Assembly: GCF_030269925.1 (NCBI RefSeq)
Contig: NC_085128.1
Location: forward strand, 9,488,501 to 9,552,500
Length of the DNA stretch: 64,000 bases
Origin: Bombyx mori
Lineage: Eukaryota; Arthropoda; Insecta; Lepidoptera; Bombycidae
Reading direction: 5' to 3'
The notes beneath the pieces are model-generated. The model saw only the letters and a program-made list of their open reading frames with translations. It did not search any database and was not told where the DNA came from. The position numbers and the translations under genes were made by a program. Positions 12,001-24,100 of the stretch are shown here, piece after piece (the first letter of the stretch is position 1; the number at the start of each line of letters is the position of its first letter).

Positions 12001-13814
12001 GAAAAATTATCTGAAACTGAGTAAGTGACATCGATAAATTAGTTAAGAGCATTTGCCCAATGGTTCGGTCACAATTATTAACCGTTCAGAATTCAAAATC
12101 ATATTAGAGCTTACATTTACTCTTATGTGTTATTATTAATATTTTTGTATTGAAAACGTATACATCATCAATCGATACTAAAAAACCAATAAGAGAAAAT
12201 CTATTAACAATTGACGAGAAAATGTTAGATACTTAACTCTATAGTTTTCGTTGAAGGAAAATACCTTTTTCAATTTCTGGAATAAGTCCTCAACGGTCTT
12301 TGGTATGCATGGGAACTATGAAATAGTTATTATTAATTATTCTTTATTATGTGTGCAATAGTGCTACGAGAGGGGGCGAAAGCAATTCTTTGGAGACGGA
12401 ATTTGTATCGTGGCCGATGGTGCGCTATAAGCGCGAAGTGCTCTTTGGATGGGTGGACCTTTTAGGTATGTCTTTTTTAAGTGTGTAGCTATTCGCTGGT
12501 AGTCTAAGAGGCTATTCCAGCTACGTCCGAACGGGTAAGGGAGCTGAGAGAATTTCCTGACACTAGCCCTAGAAAGAGCAGTGCTTCGCAGAATCTACTA
12601 CCGGATCGGATTTGCGACTCACTGAAAAAATCCACCGAGAAAATCAGTGGGCTTTATCTATGGGTTAGTGCGCTCGTCTCTCGGGAGCTCTTTCGACGTT
12701 CGACGAGGACGCTAAGCAGTGCTTGAGGGACTTAAAAGCATCGAGAGTGAATCCGGGGATCTGACAAGACATATTTCGGGCGACGGCGGATTTGCGTTAC
12801 CTCGTCGCGGTCGGATAAATAATTAGCGGCGGCCACAAGTGCGGTTTTCTTGTCGCGCCGATTTGTCGAAGTAGCGTTCTGAAGCTTCCATAAGATACTT
12901 ACGTATCTGTAGGTACTAGATTTAGATGGCCTTGAAAATCTACATTCCTCACATACCACTGTGCCATGACGGCTATGCTGCAGAAACTGGATTGGTTGAC
13001 ATGGAGAGAGTGAACGTGTGTACGGGCCGCGTGAGCGAACACTACACTTGCATGACAAATATTTATTGTACAACTGGCATTCGACCTTTAATAAGTGTTT
13101 GTACGAAAAAAAAAACCTATGTAAACTAATAATGCGAAAATTTTAGTATCTTTCGGGGGGATCGCTGGTTTGTTCCTCGGTTTCTCGCTGTTGTCCGGGG
13201 TCGAGTTGCTGTACTACTTCACGCTAAGGGCGTGTTGCGCAGCGGTACGTGACGCCGACCAGCTGCGAAGAGAACGAGCCGAAAGACTAGCGCAGCCGAA
13301 ACCGCCACACAATCTTAGTTTGATACCTTGGTAAGAGATTTTAATTTTCGAAAAACACCGTCATATAGCTGAATTTCAGTAGATGGACGGGGTTAATGGT
13401 CTCACGTGACGGGGGGAGGGAGTGTCCGCCATATTGCGGGTTCACTAATTCAAAATTCGTATTCATGGTTTATAAATATATTCACAAAGAGCAAACGAAT
13501 TTGTTATATACACGAATGTTTGCCCCATGAAAAAAATCGAGCCTACGACCCTCGGCCGGTCCGGGATGTTAAATACTGCGCCGCCGAGTCATTTAAACGT
13601 ACCTAACTGTTTTGTCTTTGCTCTAGTTATATATAGATTACCCAAATCGAATTGAGTCACATCGACCTTCCCAAAACTACCAATTAAAATTAACATTTAT
13701 AGGTGGAAAGAACCGCCTATACCCGGAAGCGTACGCCCGATTCTTGTTCGTGCAAAGGATTCCATGCCGCCGCAGTACTCTCCTCCGCCGGGTTACACGA
13801 CATATTTACCGTAA
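9046..13814 (+). CDS. ppk: pickpocket-type DEG/ENaC sodium channel
   Basis: Eleven phase-consistent exons: 9046-9236, 9317-9414, 9497-9599, 9965-10142, 10259-10404, 10841-10946, 11030-11306, 11882-12020, 12362-12465, 13147-13330, 13703-13814; 545 residues, normal for the family. The ATG follows an in-frame TGA nine bases earlier. The cytoplasmic N-terminus has the gating motif STLHGVRYI (HG at 49-50), followed by TM1 (about 65-86). The large extracellular part is Cys-rich (YSACMRQC, CKCVPHFYP, KCSCELGC). TM2 is preceded by FGGIAGLFLGFSLLSG, with the G-x-S selectivity filter as GFS (459-461). The C-tail is Pro-rich. Family members form trimeric, amiloride-sensitive Na+ channels in sensory or epithelial cells. 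Which insect ppk paralogue this is cannot be told by eye. Four or more introns carry Bm1 or Jockey debris. Confidence 0.9.
9643..9892 (-). mobile_element. Bm1 SINE (5' truncated)
   Basis: Reverse-strand Bm1, well preserved, filling most of the ppk intron that ends at 9964. Confidence 0.88.
10540..10800 (+). mobile_element. ancient, deleted Bm1 SINE
   Basis: Forward pieces of the Bm1 middle (CGAATGACTTCCACGATAAA) and tail (GATGTCTATGGGCTCTGGTG, CACCCATCTAAGCAATAAA) with the part between lost. In a ppk intron; ends 40 bases before the exon at 10841. Confidence 0.6.
11356..11566 (+). mobile_element. degenerate Bm1 SINE
   Basis: Diverged forward Bm1: TCTTGTGAGGCCGCAC, AGTTTGAAGGGTTGGGCAAC, TTTCAAGGTGGGTGGCGGCA and a CATCTGAGCAATGAAA tail. 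ppk intron. Confidence 0.6.
11600..11825 (-). mobile_element. degenerate Bm1 SINE
   Basis: Diverged reverse Bm1 running to GGTGCCTACCCGTGCAGACA; with the preceding copy it makes a head-facing degenerate pair. It ends about 55 bases before the ppk exon at 11882, so it may supply part of that exon's acceptor region. Confidence 0.45.
12488..13090 (-). mobile_element. 5'-truncated Jockey-clade LINE
   Basis: Reverse-strand Jockey copy longer than the other fragments. After the 3' UTR the reverse strand encodes a broken reverse-transcriptase C-terminus (VAAANYLSDRDEVTQIRRRP) resembling the end of the ORF at 49636-51462. Frameshifted and inactive; occupies the ppk intron before the TM2 exon. Confidence 0.75.
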
Positions 13815-16800
13815 CAGGTATATATGTATATACATATTATATATAGACGAAATTGATAAAATTTTACGTTATTACAAAATTTGATATGAACCTTTCGGAT
13901 AATTTGAAAATGATTTCTAAAATTAATTATTGTCGTGGTAATTTAATTTTGTGAGATTTTTAAAACTGAAGTATTCGGAACATGGTCAATAATACAATAC
14001 GCGAGATTAATTAATACTTTGACAGGTATTTTTAATTAACGATGAAAATACTATTATATATTAGATGACATTTTCTTCTTTGATTATTTAAATTGAAATA
14101 TTTAATTCTCTGGATCTTCTCAGCAGGTCGCGATTCCGACGCATTTCACCCTATGAACTGACTATAAACTAACTTCCGTCATATCAACCAACCAGGTCTA
14201 AATATTGTAGTATGTGGGTGTTTGTCGCAGTTTCACCTGCTTTTAAATTGGCGATAAATAATATGACTCTTATCGACATGGAATTACATGAATTAAGAAT
14301 AAAAATTCAATTATATTAATATTATTTTATTCGATTTCTCTTGGTCACACAACACATTCATCTAAATCTCGCGACAAGATTACATTGAACTGCATTATCG
14401 TAATAAAAGACGTAAAAATAGTCAACAAACATTCGAAAATTAAATGTTACAAAAAAAAAAAGGAAATAAACACGAAAATGCAACAATTTACTATGATTAC
14501 ATATTAATTTTTTTCAAATCATAATCTGTCAAAAAAAGTTTGGACCTCTTTCAAACAATTACACGTAATATGTAAATTGGTATCGACTAACAATCGAGTT
14601 ATTATTCCATTACGAAGTTTGACTCGTAAATTGCTCAACTAGATCATCAGAAACCAATAAATTAAACTAACTAGGACTTAATGCTTACATGATGTAATAT
14701 TTTTTTTTAATACATACATATTTTATCACCTTGTCGGGGTGTTCGTTCTAAACTTTACTTTCAGTTTTATTGACAACCGACCGAACGGTAGCAATTAATT
14801 TAACGTAATTAAACTATCAATCTTCTACAATATTCTACCTACATCATTCATTCGTTCTAATTTCAACTTTGGCTAAATAATACGTTCGTTAACTTCGACT
14901 CATAATTCGAATTGTTTTATGTGAAAAATCTACCCAGTTCATTAAAATATTAAAACTGTTGTATACACATTAATATTACGTTTATAATTGAATTATTGAC
15001 GGTACGTACTTTTCAGGTGTTAATAAATAAGGATTCGTTTAAATAGTATTTCGAAATTGTTTAAAGTACCAATTCCGCACATGGTTTAAATAGTGACGAG
15101 CGATTATGACGGAAAATCGATTTTAATGCAATCGTTTACAATCGAATAATATCGACGATTTATTGATTTGAAATGATTAAAAGGGACCATCGTATTATTA
15201 CGATCGATCCGCGAACAGTCGCTTAAGTGCTTATAGAATTTCATCTATTGAACGAATCTCTCTGAATAGCACTGTTTATTCGAAATTATTACATGCACAT
15301 TACCTTATGTTTGGCACTAAGATATTATTAATTACGAAAATAACGTAAATCACGCACAAGATGGTTTACCTGTTGTCCTAGGTGGGCGGTGGTGGGCGAA
15401 CAATAGCGATGCTACGCAGTGCGACTAATTTCAATAAAACACGTGATTTTTGTGTCACATGTTTCGACCTATTTTCACAAATGAACAAAGAGTTGTTACT
15501 ATCCTAATATCCCTGCTAAATCTTATTCAATCAGTAAAAATTCCCTATACTGTATATTTAATAAAAAATAATTTTATTAAGTATAAATCTATTGAAAAAT
15601 ATTCAATAGATTATTTTTCAAACATCGGTCAAACTGTATCGCTTCGGTTTGTCGCTCACGTAGGACAAGGCCTTACATTATATTAATTAAGTGTTGACAG
15701 GCAAGAATAAATTTTAATGTAAATTAGTAGTAGTGAACGTTTTATGTAAATTTTAATAATAAAAATTTATTAAAATAAATTGAGGTATCTTTTTTAATTC
15801 GCCATATTCGAAATAAAACAGAAGAAAGCGTCAGTGAAAAGTTTGCAAAGATTTAGAAGACACGGTTAGTATGATGTAATGATTTTACAAAGTAAATGAT
15901 TCTCAGATTATTTAATTGGTCAATACAAATTAGCAGATTCAAGATTTACCTGCGTTATGGGTAACGCAAGCATACATACGTATGAGAAAGGAACAAAGAA
16001 ATACAACTCAGAACCTAAACAATTATCAATAATAAAGACACTAACTAACCATTAAGATTAATGTGATAATCCGAGAATCATTTAGGATATGTTTGGGAAA
16101 AATAAAAATATTGGCCGATGTAGCTAAAGTTAAATTGTTGGGAACCATTACGGTTTATAAAAACTTGTAAAATTTAATTGCATTAAGTACGAACCCTATG
16201 TAGTTTTTTTTCTTTAGTTTCATGTTTTTAACAATTCAGTACGGAGTACGATTCATATAAAAGTGTAAGTACAATTTATTAAGAAATGCAAATACATTGA
16301 TTGGGCCGTTTTTTTTAAATTCGACCTTCAATGTAGCTATCTTAAGTAACTATTAATCCACTGAATCGCTCGCCGGATCTTCTCAGTGGGTCGTGATTAT
16401 AATCCGGCGGTAGATTCTGCGTAGTACTACTCCTGCTAGGGGCAGTGTTAACAAATTCTCTAAAGTTGACCCCGTGAGCCAGCGAATGAGTAGAGAAAAA
16501 GAAAAAAGTAACTACTGCTTTATTAATTAAGCAATAGTATTGTAACTAAAGGGTAAGTAAGGTATCGAAATATCGACTTTCAATAAATTGGCATTATTTT
16601 TATCACAGCACGAAATAAATAAATTATTAAGCACCAAAACGTAAAAAAAATAAACGAAGAAATAAAAATAGAAACAACCGAAATACAGATTAAAAAATAA
16701 ATAGTACAACGAAACGTGTAAGTACTCATTTTAAGATAAAGTATACACAATACCGTCTAAGTATTTCACATGTACACACGACACCCATAGGTAACTCTAG

Positions 16801-17119
16801 TTTTGTGATAGGTCACGCTTACGACCTCGAAATAACGCTCCTAGGAATGAATTTAACATTTCATCTTATTAAATACACGTTATCCTATGAATTAGATTAA
16901 TACGGACGCCGGATCGACGCCATCATTGACTACAAATTATTGAGAACTGAATTCCATGATACATTACTAGTTATGGCAGATTTACACGGAGTCAGTTACA
17001 GGCGTCAGCGCTGGGTTCGAGATCCGACAATATTCACATTCGGCGTCTCGTGTTGCCAGTTAGTCCAGTCATTATAGGGGGTTGATCTCGGAAAATCGAC
17101 ATACCCAGTATATGACCAC
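13815..17119. other. ppk-ATPase intergenic region, no gene seen
   Basis: AT-rich. AATAAA at 14298-14303 could end the ppk transcript. A 40-base Jockey scrap lies at 14107-14150 and a Jockey tail at 16358-16500. ORFs here are short, without recognisable domains, and were not accepted. Between 14300 and 16350 I see no known repeat. Confidence 0.5.
16358..16503 (+). mobile_element. Jockey-clade LINE 3' end fragment
   Basis: Forward tail: GCTCGCCGGATCTTCTCAGT, then TGACCCCGTGAGCCAGCG and an A-rich end. Confidence 0.65.
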
Positions 17120-17421
17120 AAATTAAAACTTGTATTTCGGCATCCTAAAACTATTCTCAAAATTCATATATAATTGGATGGTCGCAAGTTTTAAAGTCAG
17201 GGGTCAAAGTTCACAAACTCGATTATTTTTACATTTTTTTGCAAATATCTCGGTTTCTATGGGTTTTACGCAATTTATTATCAATATTGCAGAGAATTAA
17301 ATTCTCCACAACTTTTCTATTTAATATTTTTTTTTACCTTGAACTCAACGTTTGTGACCTTTGACCCCTGATTTTAAAAATATGTGAATTTTGAAAATGC
17401 CAGAATACAAGTTTTTACGTG
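17120..17421. mobile_element. fold-back MITE-like element
   Basis: Two imperfect arms of roughly 80-95 bases in inverted orientation. The outer ends pair (AAAACTTGTATTTCGGCAT against AAAATGCCAGAATACAAGTT), and the inner blocks at about 17197-17220 and 17348-17372 pair as TCAGGGGTCAAAGTTCACAA and its near complement. No ORF. Family unknown. Confidence 0.55.
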
Positions 17422-17424
17422 GTA

Positions 17425-17899
17425 ATATAAATTTGTTCTTCTACCTACGCCGAAAGTTCGGTTTTCGTCCCGCTGTACAGGGAAGAAAGTGTAACTTTTC
17501 CTCCCTGAGTACTGACAAGTGCGCATGCGCGTTAGTGTCTACGTCAGCTCTCACGCACCTAAAATTCTCCGCCATTGTTGTGCTCGAGTAATTTGCAATA
17601 TTGTGTTTAGTGTAAAAGTGAAATAAACAAAAGGCAATAAAATTTAATAGTGAAGTATTAAGCAAAGATGAGTTCATCAGACAGTTCTTATTCAATTAGT
17701 AGTAGTTTATTTAAAAATAAAAAAACAGAAATTATTTTTTTAAAGAGTATGCTCGGTACTCCACGAACTTTCGGCCTGGTAGGAAAAAAAAATGTATGTG
17801 CACCGCGGGAATAAAATAGGACATCCCATCCCGCAAGTTAGCCAATTTTACACACGGGAGGAAATGTCCTACTTTTCTCCCTTGGTGCACAATGTACTA
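17425..17899 (+). mobile_element. insert with 10-bp flanking repeats, promoter-like DNA and a short ORF
   Basis: Flanked by identical TTACGTGGTA at 17415-17424 and 17900-17909. Inside are a palindromic TGCGCATGCGCG (17519-17530, an exact match to the NRF-1 site consensus), a CGCCATTGTTGTG block and an ATG at 17668 opening a 48-residue Ser-rich frame that stops in the insert. It may be a deletion derivative of a DNA transposon that kept its promoter and start codon; 10-bp duplications fit Mutator-like elements, but the ends show only weak inverted similarity. Confidence 0.4.
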
Positions 17900-18127
17900 T
17901 TACGTGGTACGTCGATTTGACGAGATATTTACTTAATTTGGCCTAAAATGACTGGACTAATTAACGCTGACCCTCTTCTAATATGTATAGTGGGAATATT
18001 TAATTAGAGTCAGTAGCTGACTCCGTGTAGATCTGCTTTTAACGCGTTGTGGACCGCGCGAGGGCGGGCGCGCCGGGTGCTAGCTGCGGACGAGTCCGGG
18101 GCAGGCGGTCGGCGCGTGCGGCGCCAG

Positions 18128-21100
18128 TCAGCACACGTGCGCAGGCGGCGCCCACAGCGGACACGCGCCTTCCACTGACGCGTCCTCCTTGTCCCGGCAC
18201 CGTCTCCGGATCAACTTCGACAGCTTCGAGAATTTTTCTGAATTCGACAACGTCATCTGTAACACGATAATTAATTAAGTTAGAAAATTTTAGCACCATC
18301 TGTTTCGTAGGATTATAAATAACTAGCCGTACTCGCCCGCTTCGCTAGGCATTTAAAATTAACATTATTATTTATTGTCATTATTTTTAGGGAGTCCAAC
18401 ACTCATATAAATATTTTTCCTATCCATTAAGTACATGTATTTTCTAGATGGATACCAAGTTTCAAGTCAATCGGATGCATGGTTCAGTAGTTATAACGGA
18501 ACATCCGTAAAAAACACTGTAGATTTATATATTAGTATAGATAGTATAAAAGTATAGATAATATGTAGCGAAAGGTGCTTTTCCAATTCAAGATGGTTAA
18601 CATCATTAAGGTAGTTTAGGTTAGAAAATTTTAGCAGCATTTCTTTCTTGGGATTTAAAATAATATTATGTTACAAAGAATGCTTTTCAAACACGTTTAC
18701 GGAAATTTAAAATCGAATTACCAATAGACTAATAAAATGTATACTCACTTCTATAGTAAAAGCCAAGATCAGATGTATGAAAGGTATCAACATCAGATAA
18801 GTACGGAAAGTTTTTTGGTCCGGATCTGTGGGGTCCAACATTTTGATGTCCATGAAATGCGCGAGCCACGACCAGGGGCACATCAACAGCAGTATCACGA
18901 ATGAGGTTTGCGTCACCAGCGATAGCACCATCGAATCTGAAATGTTAAGTGTATTTGCATCACGGGATCTTAGGAACAGGCACGCCGTCCACATGAAGAC
19001 AGAGCACTATTTCGGTAGGCAGCTGTTTGGCTCTGCCTCTGGCATTGCTGAAGTCCATGGGCGGCGGTAACCACTCACCATCAGGTGGGCCGTATGCTCG
19101 TCTGCCTTCAAGGGCTATAAAAAAAAATTATGATCGAGACTTTTACATAATGTTTTGAAGCAGATACTGGGTTTAAGACATGGTATATACATATATCATG
19201 TTTTGACATTCAACATGTGATATTATGACATTTTAGTGGATTTAAATTGAATTTGTTTTCGTTTTGGAGTAATTTTCTGAACTGTACCTCTGTACAACGC
19301 AAGTTTGCTTAGAGGCTGACTTCGATCAGTAAAATTGTTCATAGTTAGTGTGACCAACAGGACATTTGTGCATTTGTGTAACTATACCTGAGACCTTAGA
19401 ACTTATATCTCAAGGTGGGTGGCGCATTTACGTTATGGATGTCTATGGGCTCCAGTAACCACATAACACCAGGTGGGCTGTGAGCTCGTCCACCCATCTA
19501 AGCAATAAAAAAAAAAATTTTGGACGTGTAAAGCTAAGCACAATTAAATATTCGTTTTAAAATTTTCAATAATTTGTAACTCATTTAATAATGTAAAATT
19601 AACTTTTTATTGTTTGTTCCTATTCTATACGTTCGTTTATGTGATAGAAATGAAACTATAAAGTTATTATTGGCATTTCATTTGTTAAGGTTTCCGGCAT
19701 GGTACCATTAGAGTATTATCGACAACAATGTGTTTGTAGTATAGTATGTACATATTATAGTGACAAGGATTATGTTGACTCACAGTTAGCGTAAAAGCGG
19801 TCTCGGAACGGCCAGCCGTTGGCGTAAACACAGGCCATGATCAAGTACTGAAACGAGGTCGTGATGAATATTACTGTGTTGTCCCAGCACATTATATTTT
19901 CTATGTTCGGTCCACCTTCGATGGATTTGAACCTGCGAACAAAACGTCACCGGGAATTTATGTCTCTTCTGTTTATCTATATCAATCCTCCTCCACCTTG
20001 CGTCGCGTTTCTCAGTGCTGAAGGTCGTAACCTTTAGAGAGTATTTTTGTTTGGATTATGTACAGTGGATAGCGACATTGATGCTGGAGTCCAATGTCGT
20101 CTTAATTTGATCGGACCAGCGCATGAGACTACGCCTCCTAGGCCTCTTTCCTTACACTTGGCCAGTGATCAGTAGTCTTTCGAAATATTCACCCTTTTTC
20201 CTTTATATCTATATCAATAGCATTGTAATTTTCGGACAAGTAGTTCCTGAGATTAGCACGTTCAAACAAACAAACTCTTCAGCTATATATATAAGTATAG
20301 AGTATAGATCAGAATAAATAGAAATGGGACAATTGAAGTTACCAAGGTTGGCCGTGGAGCACGTAGATGGCCGAGATCTGGACCATGAGCACGAGGAGCA
20401 CCTGCAGCAGCAGCTGCGCCAGGCTGACGGGCGACACCAGCGACACGGGCGGCAGCGCGGCCGTGAGGCGCGGGCCCGGACATGCGCGGCCCAGGGACAG
20501 CGCCAGCAGCGTCGTCAGCACCAGGTCGATGTACAGGAACTGATTGTTGCCCAGGGTCGAATGGTGCTACCACGATCAATAGAAGACGGTGAACGTTTTC
20601 CCTTTTTAGGGTTGCTTTTTAAGTCTAAATTTTTTTTATTGCTTAGACGGTAGGACGAGCTCATAGCCCACCTGGTGTTAGACGTCTACAAGGTAAATGC
20701 GCCTCCGACCTTGAGATATAAGTTCTAAGGTCTCAAATATAGTTGTAACGGCTGCCCCACTCTTCAAACCGAAACGTATTACTGCTTCACGGCAGAAATA
20801 GGCAGGGTGGTGGTACCTACCCGTGCGGACTCACAAGAGGTCCTACCACCAGTAAATTTGGTTAGATAAACATGGTCATGTTACAAAATTCATTGAGAAT
20901 TTTTAACTTACAAAAAAAAGTTTGGTCATCCTACCACACCATACTAATACTTTTTTGTGTTACTGGGCTTCCTGAAGCAAATACCTTGGCCACTCCAGTA
21001 ATAAATAGTATAGTATTGTAACTAGGGTCATTGACCACTGGACTAACGAAGTGGCCGTATCTACCAGTAAATCTAAGCTTTATTATACTCGTATAACAGT

Positions 21101-24100
21101 TAATCTCATTATTGGGTGGTAAGGTGAATGAATGAAATAACGACATGCATACCTTGTATAGAATAAGAATTGAGAAGAACTGTATCAGCGAATACAGAGC
21201 CATATATTTAAATATTGCGAATGAAGTGCTGAGTGCACAACGTCCCTCTAGAACTAGCAGTTTGACGCATGTGATGTTTTGCTCTTGAGAAGTGAACGGT
21301 GCCGCCACTGAAACAAAGTAGGTACTGTCTATATAGAAGTATGTAATGATAAAACGATACAGCATTATTTATTTTTGATGCTTACACTTACTTACTTATG
21401 CTTAATGTGTATGTTCTGCATTTTTTAACGTTTCCTACAAGAGTTATTAAATATAAATGATGTTTACCTCTATCGAAGTACTAACCTATCTTATATTATT
21501 ATTATTGTATATTATGTTGTACATTGTATATATGCTATTGTACACAACACAAATTGAAATTTTAATTAACTGTTAGTATTTCGGTTTGCTATTTAAGCGC
21601 GTTTTTTTAGTTTTTATATTACATTATTGAAGACTGGCGTTAGGGTATGGTGTAGGGCAGCACGCGTCGATAACTATTCTCTGCCAAAAGAATTCATTAC
21701 CAGCCCGCTTGGTATTAATTAGTAGTACTGAGGACTGTAGAGGTTACACAAGGTGAATATAACCAGAAAAGGCTTTTTATAAATAAATCGTGAAGTCGCC
21801 GTGACCTAAAGGATAAGACGTCCGGTGCATTCATACCTAGCGATGCAACGGTGTTCGAATTAAGCAGGCGGGGTACCAATTTTTCTAATCAAATACGTAC
21901 TTAACAAATGTTTACGATTGCCTTCCATGATGAAGGAATAACGTCGTGTAATATAAAACAAACCCGCAAAATTGTAATTTGCGTAATTACTGGTGGTGGT
22001 AAGACCTCTTGTGAGTCCGAACCGGTAGGTATCGCCACCCTGCCTATTTCTGCCGTAAAGCAGTAATGCGTTTCGGTTTGAAGGTCGGGGCAGCCGTCGT
22101 AACTATACTGAGACCTTAGAACCCATATTTCAAGGTGGGTGGCGGCATTTACGTTGTAGATATCCATGAGCTCCGGTAACTATATAACACTATGTGGGCT
22201 GTAAACTCGTCCACCAATCTATGCAATAAAAAAAAGTACGTACCGGAAGCGTCGGCTTCGGAGAGCGATATCCCGACGTGCGCGGCTTTGAGGGCGCCGC
22301 AGTCGTTGGCGCCGTCCCCGCACATGCCCACCGTCAGCTCCTCGTCCTGCAGCGCGGTTATCAGCTGCGTCTTCTGGTCCGGACCGAAGCGACCGAACAC
22401 CATACCTGCGCGCGCAACGTTTTTTAACATTACCCTCATAAAGTTGGTATATCTTTATATACATAACTAGCTGTACCCGTCCGCTTCGCTGGGCATTTAA
22501 AATTAACATTATTATTTCTTACCCCCACAAAGATTTTCATCATTAACGCCCCCGCAACTGGTGTAGGGAGTCCAACACTCATATAAATATTAGCCTATCC
22601 ATTAAGTACATGTATTTTCTACATGGATACCAAGTTTCAAGTTAACGTATGCATGGTTCAGTAGTTATAACGGAACATACGTAAAAACCACTGTAGATTT
22701 ATATATTAGTATAGAATATAGGTATAGATTCTACTGTACGATGTCACTGAAGTCCTCCTAAACGGCTGGACCGATTTGAATTATTTTTTTTTGTAAGCGT
22801 TTGGGTGGCGCCCTAAATGGTTTAAATTCACAAGTCAACCCGGCAGATGGCGTTGCAGTCGTTATCTAGGTTATTTATCTACACTGCAACTAAGCGGCCG
22901 GACTGACTTGAATGATTTTTTGTGTATGCTTTCACATGACAACGTCTGTCGAATCCGCTAGTAGTATATAGTTTTTTTATGATTTGTTGTTGATTGTAAC
23001 GTATCGAACCGTTTTTGCTAATTTGTTTTTTTAAAACTAAATTTATCCAATTATTGTTATCTAGAGGTCGAAGTTATAACAAAAAAAGAACATTATACAA
23101 ATCCATTAAATAAATTAAAAAGTCAATTTATCCTTTTAATTTTTTTTTTAATTTGCTTAATGTATAAGAAACCGGGCTTTGTTTCTAAATGGCCGCGCAA
23201 ACTACACAACTCTGTTAAATAGAACGTTATTACCTATATTTATCTATATATTAATACGTGAAGCGAAAACTTTGTATCCCTTTTTACGAACTTTGCGCGG
23301 ACGGAGGAGTATGAAATTTTCCACACTTATAGAGAATATAGAGAAGAAGTGCACAATGCTAATATTTTTTTTAAATAATGCATAAAATATACATTAAATC
23401 AATAAAGAAAACATTACACACACTACATACTATGTATTTGACGCACACACGCCTGCATACTATTTATTGTCAAACTTTTGTTCTTGACGTCTGTTGTCAA
23501 TATGAGATTAAATATTGTTTGTCTTTGTTAATATTTTTTTTGTGTAGTCTTGGCGAAATTTGTGATTATAGAAGTATAAAATACAATCATAATAGTGTAC
23601 AAACTTACAATTCCAAATAATTATAGTCGAATTTCGACTACTGCGGGACCTTTAGTATGCTTAAAAAGGCGCTACTTTAACAATAATCTTTCAAAACTTG
23701 CTATGTAAAAAAGGCCAACGTGATGTAGCGCTTACATATTTTGTAGTTAATAATGACTCATTTTTCTAATGCTTACGTATTATTAAAAGATATGATTTTT
23801 GAAGTGAAAACTTCTTTAGAATCGTTGTGATTTCAAACCGGATGCAACGGAAAAAACGACAGGTAAGAGACACAAATACAAAAATGTGTAGGATGAAGCC
23901 AGCACAGAATGAGGCAGAAATATACATACTATTTAATACAGCGCCATCTGTGAGATTTTTTAATACTAACGTGTGTATGAAAGCTCTTGTAGTGAATTTT
24001 AATTTAGGATTATACGTGAAATTAAAATATCAATTCACAGAGGGCGCTGCCTTACAATTATTTACTAATGACAAAATTTTACATATACTTAAGACGTTTA

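Noticed and set aside
18039..18299. 86-codon reverse frame over the last ATPase exon
   Set aside because: Different frame from the spliced ATPase; phase from exon 19 requires the frame that stops at 18128.
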